Source of the DNA: JACDAN01 sp035697545
Lineage (GTDB): Bacteria; Actinomycetota; Thermoleophilia; Gaiellales; Gaiellaceae
NCBI GenBank assembly: GCA_035697545.1
Contig: DASSCT010000090.1
Coordinates: 1 to 16,822 of the forward strand
Length of the DNA: 16,822 bases
Reading direction: 5' to 3'
How positions within the stretch are numbered: the stretch's first letter is position 1; each line of letters starts with the position of its first letter. Of the stretch, positions 7,076-13,596 are shown one piece after another. The notes under the pieces were generated by a model. The model made no database searches. It had not been told where the DNA came from and saw nothing but the letters and a program-made list of their open reading frames with translations. The position numbers and the translations under genes are program-made.

Positions 7076-8380
7076 TTACGGTAGCGACGGGAGCGCACTT
7101 GCCGCGTGGCGAAGGAAGCGCATCCCGAGTTCGAGGTCGTCGAGGTCGATCCGCTCGTCCGCGGAATGGATCAAGCGGGCGGCGACTTCGGGCTCCATCG
7201 TCCGCATTGGGAAGAACCCGTACGCGATCGTCCCGAACGCCTCGCGGATCCAGTGGCTGTCCGTGAAGCCGGAGAGAAGCAGGGGCACGACCTGAGCCTC
7301 CGGCTCGACCTCGGCGACGAACGACTCGACGACGTCCCACAGCGGCGAATCGACAGGCGAGCGGGTGCCGCCCTGGGCCTCGATCCACTCCAGGTCGTAC
7401 TCGGCGCCCTCGAGCACCCGTGCGACCTTGGCCTCGACCTCCTCCTGGGTGTGGCCGGGGAGGATTCGGCAGTCGACGGTGATCTGGCAGCGGTTCGGGA
7501 TCACGTTCCGCTTCTTCGAGGCCTCGATCTCCGTCGGAGCGAGCGTCGTCCCGAGGAGCGGCTCGACGATGTCTCCGGCAAGGGGGTGCACCGCGCGTGC
7601 CGCGCTGACGGCCTCCGCCGCAGTCGGCACCTCGCCGCAGACGGCCTGGAGGAACGACGCGACCTCGGGGCCGACCTCCGGTTCGTCCAGGAAGGCTCCC
7701 AGCCGCTCGACCATCGGCGATGCCTTCACGAGCGCGTTGTCGGCCATTCCGGGGCGAGAGGCGTGGCCGCTTCGGCCGTGCACGATGATCCGGAACGGCG
7801 CGCTCATCTTCTCCGCCGTGGAACAGACGTAGAACGCACGGCCGTCCAGCACGAGTCGGTCGCCGCCGCCTTCGTTGATGCAGTACTCGGCGCGAACGGC
7901 CTCCGGGTGCTCCTCGACGAGCCACTCGAGCCCGAAGCCCGCTCCGACCTCCTCGTCGGCGCAGGCGGCGAAGATCAGGTCGCCCGCCGGCTCGAAGCCC
8001 TCCCGCGCGAGCGAGGCCATGGCGACGGCGCTTGCCGCCACCTGGCCCTTCATGTCGAGCGCGCCGCGGCCCCAGACCTGCCCGTCGCGCAGCTCCCCGG
8101 ACCACGGGTCGAGCTGCCACTCGCCCGGATCGGCGAGCACGGTGTCGGTGTGGGACAGCAGGAGCAGCCGCGGTCCCTCTCCGCTTCCAGGGATTCGCGC
8201 GACGAGGTTCGCGCGCTGCGGCACCTTCGCGAAGAGCTCGCACGCGACACCGTTGTCCTCGAGATAGGCGCGCAGGTGCTCTGCCGCCAGCGTTTCGTTC
8301 CCCGGCGGGTTGACGGTGTCCAGCCGGATCAGGTCACGAAGGAGGCCGGCGGCCTCGTCGCGCAGCGAGACCGTTGCCAC
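7076..8380 (-). CDS. M20-family zinc metallopeptidase (ArgE/DapE/CPG2-like)
   Basis: The 434-residue enzyme belongs to the co-catalytic di-zinc M20 hydrolases, which cleave amide bonds of acylated amino acids or short peptides. Seen in order are SHTDTV (His77, Asp79), WGRGALDMKG with the bridging Asp109, ADEEVG with catalytic Glu143 and zinc ligand Glu144, CINEGG (Glu170), a lid/dimerisation domain at about 185-310 with HGRSGHAS, and the C-terminal HSADERID (His405). All metal and catalytic positions are present and the length is typical. Substrate cannot be told; the sequence looks closer to the general acetylornithine deacetylase/carboxypeptidase G2 group than to true DapE. The GTG start follows the methyltransferase TAA with no gap (TAAGTG), and the stop lies 4 bases before the DUF1385 gene, so this is one operon. 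Confidence 0.92.
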   Translation of the reverse strand: MATVSLRDEAAGLLRDLIRLDTVNPPGNETLAAEHLRAYLEDNGVACELFAKVPQRANLVARIPGSGEGPRLLLLSHTDTVLADPGEWQLDPWSGELRDGQVWGRGALDMKGQVAASAVAMASLAREGFEPAGDLIFAACADEEVGAGFGLEWLVEEHPEAVRAEYCINEGGGDRLVLDGRAFYVCSTAEKMSAPFRIIVHGRSGHASRPGMADNALVKASPMVERLGAFLDEPEVGPEVASFLQAVCGEVPTAAEAVSAARAVHPLAGDIVEPLLGTTLAPTEIEASKKRNVIPNRCQITVDCRILPGHTQEEVEAKVARVLEGAEYDLEWIEAQGGTRSPVDSPLWDVVESFVAEVEPEAQVVPLLLSGFTDSHWIREAFGTIAYGFFPMRTMEPEVAARLIHSADERIDLDDLELGMRFLRHAASALPSLP

Positions 8381-9187
8381 TTACTTGCGCGTGCCGTGCG
8401 TGAGCAGATAGGTACGGGAGACGCGCAGTCCGCCGTCCGTCCGCGAGCGTTCCTCGAGCTCGACGAACGCTTGGTGCAGCTCCTCGCGCTTCTCGCCGTC
8501 GAGACTCTCCGCCAAGACTTTCGTCGGCCCGTATTCGCGCACCCACAGCTTCCACACAGCCTCGCCAGACTCCATCTCGAGCGTCGAGTCGAGGAGCTCG
8601 AAATCGAGGTCGAAGTCGCCGCCGAGCAGCTCGCGGACGTAGTCCTCGCGGCCCCAGTCGAACGGATTGCCCACGCCGGGGGGCGGAGGGGGCTGGAACC
8701 GCCGCATGATCCCGAAGATCTGGGCGAGGCCTGAATCGGGCGTCCAGCAGGCCAACCCGATGCGCCCACCCGGTTTCGTGACGCGGGCGAGCTCTTGGGC
8801 GACGGCGCCGTGGTCGGGCGTGAACATGACGCCGCAGGTCGAGGTGACGACGTCGAAACTTCCGTCGTCGAGGTCGAGCGCCTCGACGTCGCCCACGCGA
8901 TAGTCGATGTCGAGACCGCGCTCGGCTGCACGCTGCTTCGCCTGCTCGATTAGCGCAGGAGCAAGGTCGACGCCAACGACATTGATCCCTCCCGATGCGG
9001 CGAGCTCGGGCACGGCGCCGGTCCCGCAGGCGAGGTCGAGAAGTCGCTCCCCCGGCTGGGGATCGAGCCGATCCAGCACCGCCTGGTGCAGGTCCGCAAT
9101 CGTCTCGGTGATGCCCTGATACGGGCCGGCGCCCCAGACGATCGCCAGACGCTCTTTGAGCTCTTCGAATGGCATGGAGCGGAGCAT
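8381..9187 (-). CDS. Class I SAM-dependent methyltransferase
   Basis: A 268-residue cytoplasmic methyltransferase of the UbiE/Methyltransf_11 type. Motif I is LLDLACGTGAVPELAASGG (49-67), the acidic ribose-binding site is VVGVDLAP (70-77), and motif II follows GDVEALDLDDGSFDVV (99-114), with a post-motif ELARVTKPGGRIGLACW. A proline run in FQPPPPPG sits in the cap region. The substrate is not predictable; small-molecule or quinone-like targets are usual for the family. The ATG at 9187 is preferred over the ATG at 9175 because AGGAAAG precedes it, while nothing resembling a ribosome site precedes the internal one. It heads the operon with the M20 peptidase, DUF1385 and pncB, and starts only 11 bp from the divergent rarA. 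Confidence 0.9.
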   Translation of the reverse strand: MLRSMPFEELKERLAIVWGAGPYQGITETIADLHQAVLDRLDPQPGERLLDLACGTGAVPELAASGGINVVGVDLAPALIEQAKQRAAERGLDIDYRVGDVEALDLDDGSFDVVTSTCGVMFTPDHGAVAQELARVTKPGGRIGLACWTPDSGLAQIFGIMRRFQPPPPPGVGNPFDWGREDYVRELLGGDFDLDFELLDSTLEMESGEAVWKLWVREYGPTKVLAESLDGEKREELHQAFVELEERSRTDGGLRVSRTYLLTHGTRK

Positions 9188-9188
9188 A

Positions 9189-9195
9189 CTTTCCT
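9189..9195 (-). promoter_or_regulatory. Ribosome binding site of the methyltransferase inside the rarA divergent spacer
   Basis: The minus strand reads AGGAAAG two bases before the ATG at 9187 (written 9195 to 9189). It occupies most of the 11-bp gap between two divergent start codons. Promoters for both genes must therefore sit inside the opposite coding sequence or farther away. Confidence 0.55.
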
Positions 9196-9198
9196 GCA

Positions 9199-10470
9199 AT
9201 GAGCGACCTCTTTTCAGATGCCGCCAATGAGCGGCTGTCCGAGGTCGCGCCGCTCGCACTCCGGCTGCGGCCGCAGCGGCTCGAGGACTTCGTCGGCCAG
9301 GAGCATGTCCTCGGGGAGGGATCGGCGCTGCGGCTTGCGATCGAGGAGGACCGCGCCGGCTCGATGATCCTCTACGGACCGCCGGGCAGCGGCAAGACGA
9401 CCCTGGCTCGCATAATCGCCAACCGGACCGGCGCCGAGTTCGATGAGCTTTCCGCTGTCTCGGCGACGGTCTCGGACGTTCGAGGGACGATCGCGCGCGG
9501 ACGGGAGCGCCTCGGCGCGACCGGCCGGCGGACGATCTTGTTCCTGGACGAGATCCATCGCTTCAACAAAGCGCAGCAGGACGCACTCCTGCCGGCCGTC
9601 GAGGAGGGCATCGTCACGCTGATCGGGGCGACGACCGAGAACCCGTACTTCGAGGTGAATTCGGCCTTGCTCTCGAGAACCCAGATCTACGAGCTCCAGC
9701 CACTTTCGGAAGGGGACCTGGTGACTGTCACACGCCGGGGTGCGGCGGAGCTCGACGCCGAGGTGCCGGACGACATCGTGGAGCTGATCGCTCGCCGGGC
9801 AGGCGGGGATGCGCGAAACGCGCTCAACATCCTCGAGCTGGCCGTGCAGACCGCGCGAGCCGAGGGTGGCGCGATCAGCGAAGAGCACGTCGAGGACGCC
9901 GCTCGCAAGCGGCCGCTCGTCTACGACAAGGGCGGCGACGCGCACTACGACTTCATCTCTGCGTTCATCAAGTCGATGCGCGGCTCCGATCCCGACGCGT
10001 CGCTCTACTACCTCGCAGCGATGCTCGAGGGCGGTGAGGATGCCCGCTACATCGCCCGCCGAATGATCGTCCTCGCCTCCGAGGACATCGGCAACGCCGA
10101 CCCGCGGGCGCTACAGGTCGCCGTCGCGGCCGCGCACGCCGTCGAGCATGTCGGTCTCCCGGAAGCACGGCTGAACCTCGCCCAGGCTGCGATCTACCTC
10201 GCTCGGGCGCCGAAGTCGAATGCCGTGATCGAGGCGTTGAACGAGGCGCAGAAGGACGTCCGTGAGCACGGTCATCTCCGGCCGCCTGGGCCGCTCCGTG
10301 ACGCGAGCTACTACCACGCGAAGAAGCTGGGGCGGGGGCAGGGTTACGTCTATCCGCACTCCGACCCGCGCGGCTTCGAGGTCGACCACCTGCCCGACGA
10401 GCTGAAGGGCCGGCGGTACTATCGACCGTCCGGTTCAGGCGAGGAGAAGGGGGAGGACGATGGCGGTTGA
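9199..10470 (+). CDS. rarA: Replication-associated recombination protein A (RarA/MgsA, AAA+ ATPase)
   Basis: The 423-residue clamp-loader-like ATPase acts at stalled replication forks with SSB and recombination proteins. Motifs are LRPQRLEDFVGQEHVLG (23-39), Walker A GPPGSGKT (60-67), Walker B ILFLDEIHRFNKAQQ (113-127), the sensor 1/Arg-finger region ATTENPYFEVNSALLSR, and the family-specific C-terminal tetramer domain with DAHYDFISAFIKSMRGSDPDA and YHAKKLGRGQGYVYPH. The length matches family members. The ATG at 9199 gives the canonical MSDLFSDAANERL start; an in-frame ATG at 9169 would lie within the divergent gene. No ribosome site is seen, so a leaderless or weakly translated start is possible. 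It overlaps the OsmC gene by 11 bases. Confidence 0.96.
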   Translation: MSDLFSDAANERLSEVAPLALRLRPQRLEDFVGQEHVLGEGSALRLAIEEDRAGSMILYGPPGSGKTTLARIIANRTGAEFDELSAVSATVSDVRGTIARGRERLGATGRRTILFLDEIHRFNKAQQDALLPAVEEGIVTLIGATTENPYFEVNSALLSRTQIYELQPLSEGDLVTVTRRGAAELDAEVPDDIVELIARRAGGDARNALNILELAVQTARAEGGAISEEHVEDAARKRPLVYDKGGDAHYDFISAFIKSMRGSDPDASLYYLAAMLEGGEDARYIARRMIVLASEDIGNADPRALQVAVAAAHAVEHVGLPEARLNLAQAAIYLARAPKSNAVIEALNEAQKDVREHGHLRPPGPLRDASYYHAKKLGRGQGYVYPHSDPRGFEVDHLPDELKGRRYYRPSGSGEEKGEDDGG

Positions 10471-10897
10471 GCGCAGCGCAAGCGCGGTCTGGGAAGGCGA
10501 CCTCATGGGCGGCTCCGGCACGGTCTCGACACAGAGCGGGGTGGTCGACAACGCGACGGTCACGTGGAAGGCGCGGGCTGAGCAGGCGGACGAGAACACG
10601 AGCCCGGAGGAGCTGATCGCGGCCGCGCATGCGACCTGCGTCTCCATGGCGCTCGCGAACGGTCTCGCTCAGGCGGGCACGCCTCCGCAGAGGCTCGAGA
10701 GCGAGGCGACCGCGACCTTCGACCAGACTCCTGACGGGTTCCGGATGACGACGATGCGCCTCTCGATCCGCGGCCAGGTCGACGGCGTCGACGACGAGGC
10801 ATTCCGCAAGGCGGCCGAGGACGCCAGGGAGAACTGCCCGGTCTCTCAGGCGCTCAAGGGAAACGTCGAGGTCACGCTCGACGCAAGCCTGGCCTAG
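10460..10897 (+). CDS. osmC: OsmC-family peroxidase (peroxiredoxin-like)
   Basis: This 145-residue cytoplasmic protein should reduce organic hydroperoxides using paired thiols. The two redox cysteines are Cys60 in AAAHATCVSMAL and Cys126 in ENCPVSQAL, at almost the same positions as in E. coli OsmC (59 and 125). TSPEELIAAAH before the first cysteine is also diagnostic. The N-terminal WEGDLMGGSG and the lack of an Ohr-like pattern favour the OsmC branch over Ohr, moderately. GGGAGG stands 3 bases before the ATG, with further GAGGAG upstream, inside the end of rarA. The 11-base overlap implies co-transcription with rarA, pairing DNA repair with peroxide defence. Its TAG overlaps the stop of the convergent phosphoesterase in one CTAG. 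Confidence 0.93.
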   Translation: MAVERSASAVWEGDLMGGSGTVSTQSGVVDNATVTWKARAEQADENTSPEELIAAAHATCVSMALANGLAQAGTPPQRLESEATATFDQTPDGFRMTTMRLSIRGQVDGVDDEAFRKAAEDARENCPVSQALKGNVEVTLDASLA

Positions 10898-11562
10898 TCC
10901 GAGCCGCGAAGAATCCTGGCGGCGGCCATCTCCCCGAACGGGCCGCCCATGGAGCGGTAGGCGGCCGCGGCCCGCTCGACGTCAAATTCCGTGCGCCGGA
11001 ACTCGAAGTCGCCGTCCCACGTCGCCCACGCCGCGCGAGCGTCGCCGTCCAGCGGCATCCCGACGCTGCCCGGGTTGACGAGATCGGTGTTCCCTGGCCC
11101 CGCCCGCCGGAACTGCTGGTGGCTGTGGCCGAACACGATCGTCCGGTCATGCTCGCCCGAAAGGAGGCGCTCCTCGCCCTCCTGCGGCAGCGGCGCGAAG
11201 CTGTCGTCATCCGAGAGCGGCGAGCCGTGGACATAGAGGGCGCCGTCCAGCTCTGCCCGCTCGGGCAGACGGTAGAGCCAGTCGACTACCTCTTCGGGGA
11301 TTTGGCCGCTGAAGCGCTCGTAGACCTCCATGACCTCGGGGCGGTCCACCGGCGGCTCCCGGAGCCAGCGTTCGCCGTTCCCGCGGATCCACGTGGCGTT
11401 CGGCAGGTCACGGAGACGCTTGAGCGTCTCGAGCGGCGTCGGGCTCGGCGTCCCGTAGTCGCCGCCGAGGAGATAGCGATCCGCGCCGGCCTCGGCTGCC
11501 TCCGCGAGCACCTCGTCGAGCGCCGCGGTGTTCCCGTGGATGTCGTACAGGACCGCCAGCAC
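10894..11562 (-). CDS. Calcineurin-like metallophosphoesterase
   Basis: The 222-residue protein has the metallophosphoesterase signature set: LYDIHGN (Asp7, His9), LGGDYGTP (Asp35), RGNGE (Asn62), LYVHGSP (His112) and VFGHSHQQF (His146, His148), followed by VNPGSVGMP. These provide the di-metal centre. The general pattern is that of the YfcE/MJ0936-like phosphodiesterases, and the GNGE variant in place of GNHD is common in that branch. Substrate is unknown; cyclic nucleotides or phosphodiester metabolites are possible. The GTG start sits 10 bases after the stop of the membrane-methyltransferase gene without a clear ribosome site. The last bases share CTAG with the convergent osmC stop. Confidence 0.92.
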   Translation of the reverse strand: MLAVLYDIHGNTAALDEVLAEAAEAGADRYLLGGDYGTPSPTPLETLKRLRDLPNATWIRGNGERWLREPPVDRPEVMEVYERFSGQIPEEVVDWLYRLPERAELDGALYVHGSPLSDDDSFAPLPQEGEERLLSGEHDRTIVFGHSHQQFRRAGPGNTDLVNPGSVGMPLDGDARAAWATWDGDFEFRRTEFDVERAAAAYRSMGGPFGEMAAARILRGSD

Positions 11563-11572
11563 GGCGACGCCG

Positions 11573-12637
11573 TTAGTCCGTCCGGATCACGGCGAAGAGG
11601 TTGCGCTCACACAGCCGGCCCGCAGGATCGAACGCCCGGTGGAAGCCGAGGTGCTCGATTCGCGAGCCCGCGCACGTCTCGGCGAGATAGCTCGTCAGCC
11701 ACGAGCGAGCGTCCGGCGTCATCGCAGGGAGCCGGAAGTCGGGGGTCATCTCGGACTCGCCGGTGTCGAAGAGCATCAGTTTCCGGGCGTGCTGCCAGAT
11801 CGCCGCGAGCATTCCGGTCGCCTGGCTCAGCCCGTGTGAGCGGACGAAGTGATGCCAGACGGAGAGGCAGAGGACGCAATCGGCGTCGGGAAGCGTGAAG
11901 GCGTTCTCGGGAGTGACCTCCAGCGCGAGAACGCCGACGTTGTGGTTCCCCGTCTTCCTGGCGGCAAGCAGTGCTGTGCGGTAGTTGCTCGGCATGTTCT
12001 CGACCGCGATCGTCGGAATGCCGGCGGCTCCGAGCATGAGCGAGAAGTACCCCTCGCACGCCCCAATGTCGACCGCGCTCTCGACACGGTGCGCCTCGAC
12101 GACCGGAAGCATCGCCGCCCAACGCGACTCAGTGCCCGCGCCGCGCGCCGCACGTGCGGGAACGCCCGGAACCGGTTGATAGAGGCCGTTGGGCAATGTG
12201 TCGATCCGAAACCGCAAGCGGTCGATGACGTCGTCGATCGCTTCGAAGGTCTGCTTCGTCACGATCGGACGGAGAACGCGCTTCAGGAGCGGCCAGCGGC
12301 GCGCCGAAGCGTCTCGTTGGGCCGGCGGCGCGAACGCGCGCTCGTACGCGCGAACCGTCGCCGTTCCCACCAGTAGGCCGCCGACCACTGCGACGAGGGG
12401 GACATCCTCGTCGAGGACCCCCAACCACACAAGAAAGACAGCTGCGACACCCGCTGACAGCAAGAGCATCGAGAAGCGACGAAGGGCGGCGCCGGTGATC
12501 ATCGAGGACGCGAAGAGGCCGACTATCAGCGGGCGGGGCTTCTCGGTCTCCTGTACGAAGATCACGCTGAGGCTCGCGAGGTAGACCAGGGAGACCCCGG
12601 CAGAGAAGAGCCAGAGCGGCGACCGTAAACCGATCAT
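11573..12637 (-). CDS. Membrane-anchored methyltransferase: four-helix N-terminal domain fused to a SAM-binding domain
   Basis: A 354-residue two-part protein. Residues 1-100 contain four hydrophobic stretches (about 8-28, 36-51, 57-73 and 78-95) arranged as short helical hairpins. A basic linker with RRWPLLKRVLRP follows. The C-terminal part is a Rossmann methyltransferase with motif I SAVDIGACEGYFSLML (187-202), acidic AVEN (211-214), NHNVGVLALEV, and motif IV LPDADCVLCLSVWHHF (249-264). The DIGACEGYFS form recalls FkbM-like and CmoB-like enzymes, but the substrate is not recognised. The membrane anchor suggests a lipid or cell-envelope substrate, which is inference. The ATG at 12637 gives a hydrophobic start; a weak ribosome site is all that precedes it. 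It is the first gene after the tRNA-Phe island and leads into the phosphoesterase. Confidence 0.85.
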   Translation of the reverse strand: MIGLRSPLWLFSAGVSLVYLASLSVIFVQETEKPRPLIVGLFASSMITGAALRRFSMLLLSAGVAAVFLVWLGVLDEDVPLVAVVGGLLVGTATVRAYERAFAPPAQRDASARRWPLLKRVLRPIVTKQTFEAIDDVIDRLRFRIDTLPNGLYQPVPGVPARAARGAGTESRWAAMLPVVEAHRVESAVDIGACEGYFSLMLGAAGIPTIAVENMPSNYRTALLAARKTGNHNVGVLALEVTPENAFTLPDADCVLCLSVWHHFVRSHGLSQATGMLAAIWQHARKLMLFDTGESEMTPDFRLPAMTPDARSWLTSYLAETCAGSRIEHLGFHRAFDPAGRLCERNLFAVIRTD

Positions 12638-12727
12638 CGCAGCAGCCCGACAGGCCCGTCGAGTCGAGCCATCACTGAGAGATATTCCCCCGCAGGCGGA
12701 TCACTAGCCACGGGAGCTGACCCCGTC

Positions 12728-12753
12728 GCCGATGCCGGCTTGCCGGCGTCGGC
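12728..12753. repeat. 12-bp inverted repeat with TT centre
   Basis: GCCGATGCCGGC at 12728-12739 pairs with GCCGGCGTCGGC at 12742-12753 around TT. Eleven pairs are Watson-Crick and one is T-G. It would form a very stable hairpin or cruciform. There is no T-run on either side, so it is not a typical intrinsic terminator. Confidence 0.8.
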
Positions 12754-12780
12754 TCACGTCGGCCCTTCGCTGGGAGCAGA

Positions 12781-12831
12781 ATCGAGCGAAGTCGTCATGC
12801 CTCCGCGAAGCGGAGGCGGACTTCGCTCGAT
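12781..12831. repeat. Nested palindrome directly 3' of tRNA-Phe
   Basis: A perfect 13-bp outer repeat, ATCGAGCGAAGTC at 12781-12793 and GACTTCGCTCGAT at 12819-12831, encloses a perfect 8-bp inner hairpin. The inner arms are GCCTCCGC at 12799-12806 and GCGGAGGC at 12810-12817, with a GAA loop. The outer and inner stems are joined by GTCAT on one side and a single G on the other. It ends three bases from the tRNA 3' end. No T-run follows on the minus strand. GCGAAG or its complement occurs four times between 12765 and 12826. Confidence 0.85.
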
Positions 12832-12833
12832 GA

Positions 12834-12906
12834 TGGCGAGGGCCGGAATCGAACCGGCGACACCACGGTTTTCAGCCGTGTGCTCTACCAACTGAGCTAC
12901 CTCGCC
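12834..12906 (-). tRNA. tRNA-Phe (anticodon GAA)
   Basis: The minus strand folds into a standard 73-base cloverleaf. The acceptor pairs GGCGAGG with CCTCGCC and has discriminator A. The D arm is GCTC-AGTTGGTA-GAGC. The anticodon stem is CACGG/CCGTG with loop CTGAAAA, giving anticodon GAA. The variable loop is GTGTC, and the T arm is GCCGG-TTCGATT-CCGGC. CCA is not encoded; TCA follows the discriminator. It lies between the terminator of the hem operon and the palindrome cluster. Confidence 0.97.
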
Positions 12907-12916
12907 CGAGACGGCC

Positions 12917-12922
12917 AGTGTA
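12917..12922 (-). promoter_or_regulatory. Possible -10 element of tRNA-Phe
   Basis: TACACT on the minus strand lies about 10 bases before the mature 5' end at 12906, a reasonable place for a -10 hexamer. No good -35 is seen 16-18 bases upstream, where the terminator T-run lies. The assignment is weak. Confidence 0.3.
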
Positions 12923-12936
12923 GCCATGCGCACGCG

Positions 12937-12980
12937 AAAAAAGGACGTCCGGACCGGTGCAACCGCGTCGCGAACGTCCT
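12937..12980 (-). terminator. Intrinsic terminator of the hem operon
   Basis: On the minus strand, AGGACGT (12980-12974) pairs with ACGTCCT (12948-12942). A run of six T (12942-12937) follows, of which the first overlaps the stem. The 25-base loop can form a small inner CGGT/ACCG stem. It begins 13 bases after the stop of the last operon gene (12994) and lies before the tRNA-Phe gene, exactly where transcription of the hem operon should stop. Confidence 0.75.
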
Positions 12981-12993
12981 CTTGACCGAGACC

Positions 12994-13596
12994 CTAGTCG
13001 CGCTCGGGCCGGCGGGCAACCACGGCCGTGCCCCGGCCTGCCGCAATTTCCGCAAAGTCCGTGAAGCCTTGGCGTTCCAGCTCCCGCCGCAAACGGTCCG
13101 GCTCGACCCAGATCGGGGTTTCCGGCCCAGAGGAGTAGGCGAAGAGCGTCCAACCGCCGGGCCGAAGCACTCGGGCGACTTCGTCCGGAAACGGGATCAT
13201 GTTCGCGTGCGCGACGAGGTCGAACGACTCGTCGGCAAACGGGAGCTCGGCGGCGTCTCCCTCCACGAACGTCGCCTCGGGAACGAACCTGCGCGCCTCC
13301 TCGAGCATCGCCGTGGACACGTCCACTCCCACGACGTCGGCCGTTGGAAAGCGCTGCCGGATCGCCCTCACGCCGGCCCCGGTTCCGGTGCCGACGTCGA
13401 GCGCGCGTTCGACCGGACCGGGAACGCGCGCGATCGCCGCCTCGTAGGGCGCCAGCGTGTCCTCGAGCCGCATCCCCTCCCAGACCGGCGCGATCCGGTC
13501 GAACTGACGCCGCATCAGCGGTCGAAACAGCGGCCACAGGCGAGGCCAGCGCACGACGACGTTCGTCGCAAGCCGCGCGAAGCGCTGTCCGAGCAC
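12994..13596 (-). CDS. Small class I SAM-dependent methyltransferase
   Basis: The 200-residue protein has a basic, aromatic N-terminus (RWPRLWPLFRPLMRRQFDRIA, 17-35 region) followed by a Methyltransf_11 core. Motif I is ALDVGTGTGAGVRAI (65-79), the acidic site is VVGVDVS (88-94), then GDAAELPFADESFDLV and the post-motif EVARVLRPGGWTLFAY. The C-terminal ELERQGFTDFAEIAAGRG is typical of the UbiE/COQ5-like group. Substrate is unknown. The GTG start shares its G with the stop of the previous gene (TAGTG at 13594-13598), so the two are translationally coupled. That gene hydrolyses SAM, so both genes act on the same cofactor. It is the last gene of the hem operon, followed by the terminator. Confidence 0.9.
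   Translation of the reverse strand: MLGQRFARLATNVVVRWPRLWPLFRPLMRRQFDRIAPVWEGMRLEDTLAPYEAAIARVPGPVERALDVGTGTGAGVRAIRQRFPTADVVGVDVSTAMLEEARRFVPEATFVEGDAAELPFADESFDLVAHANMIPFPDEVARVLRPGGWTLFAYSSGPETPIWVEPDRLRRELERQGFTDFAEIAAGRGTAVVARRPERD

Larger units (their letters stand above)
12638..12833. other. Non-coding island between the membrane methyltransferase and tRNA-Phe
   Basis: This 196-bp interval has no plausible gene. It must contain the promoter of the minus-strand gene starting at 12637. The stretch at about 12680-12690 reads GGGAATATCTCTC on the minus strand and is the most AT-rich part, but no clear -35/-10 pair is visible. The half nearer the tRNA is filled with two strong palindromes, listed separately. 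Confidence 0.6.

Noticed and set aside
6732..8243. 503-codon minus-strand open frame in a second frame
   Set aside because: The translation is Arg/Gly/Pro-rich and overlaps the intact M20 and DUF1385 genes.
7106..8734. 542-codon plus-strand open frame across the M20 peptidase and methyltransferase genes
   Set aside because: Both genes on the minus strand have full family motifs; this frame has none and spans two genes.
12781..12831. Intrinsic terminator of tRNA-Phe
   Set aside because: The palindrome is strong and well placed, but no T-run follows it on the minus strand, so it is reported only as a repeat.
12834..12906. Integration site of a mobile element at tRNA-Phe
   Set aside because: No integrase, no repeated tRNA 3' end and no foreign-looking genes are seen nearby.
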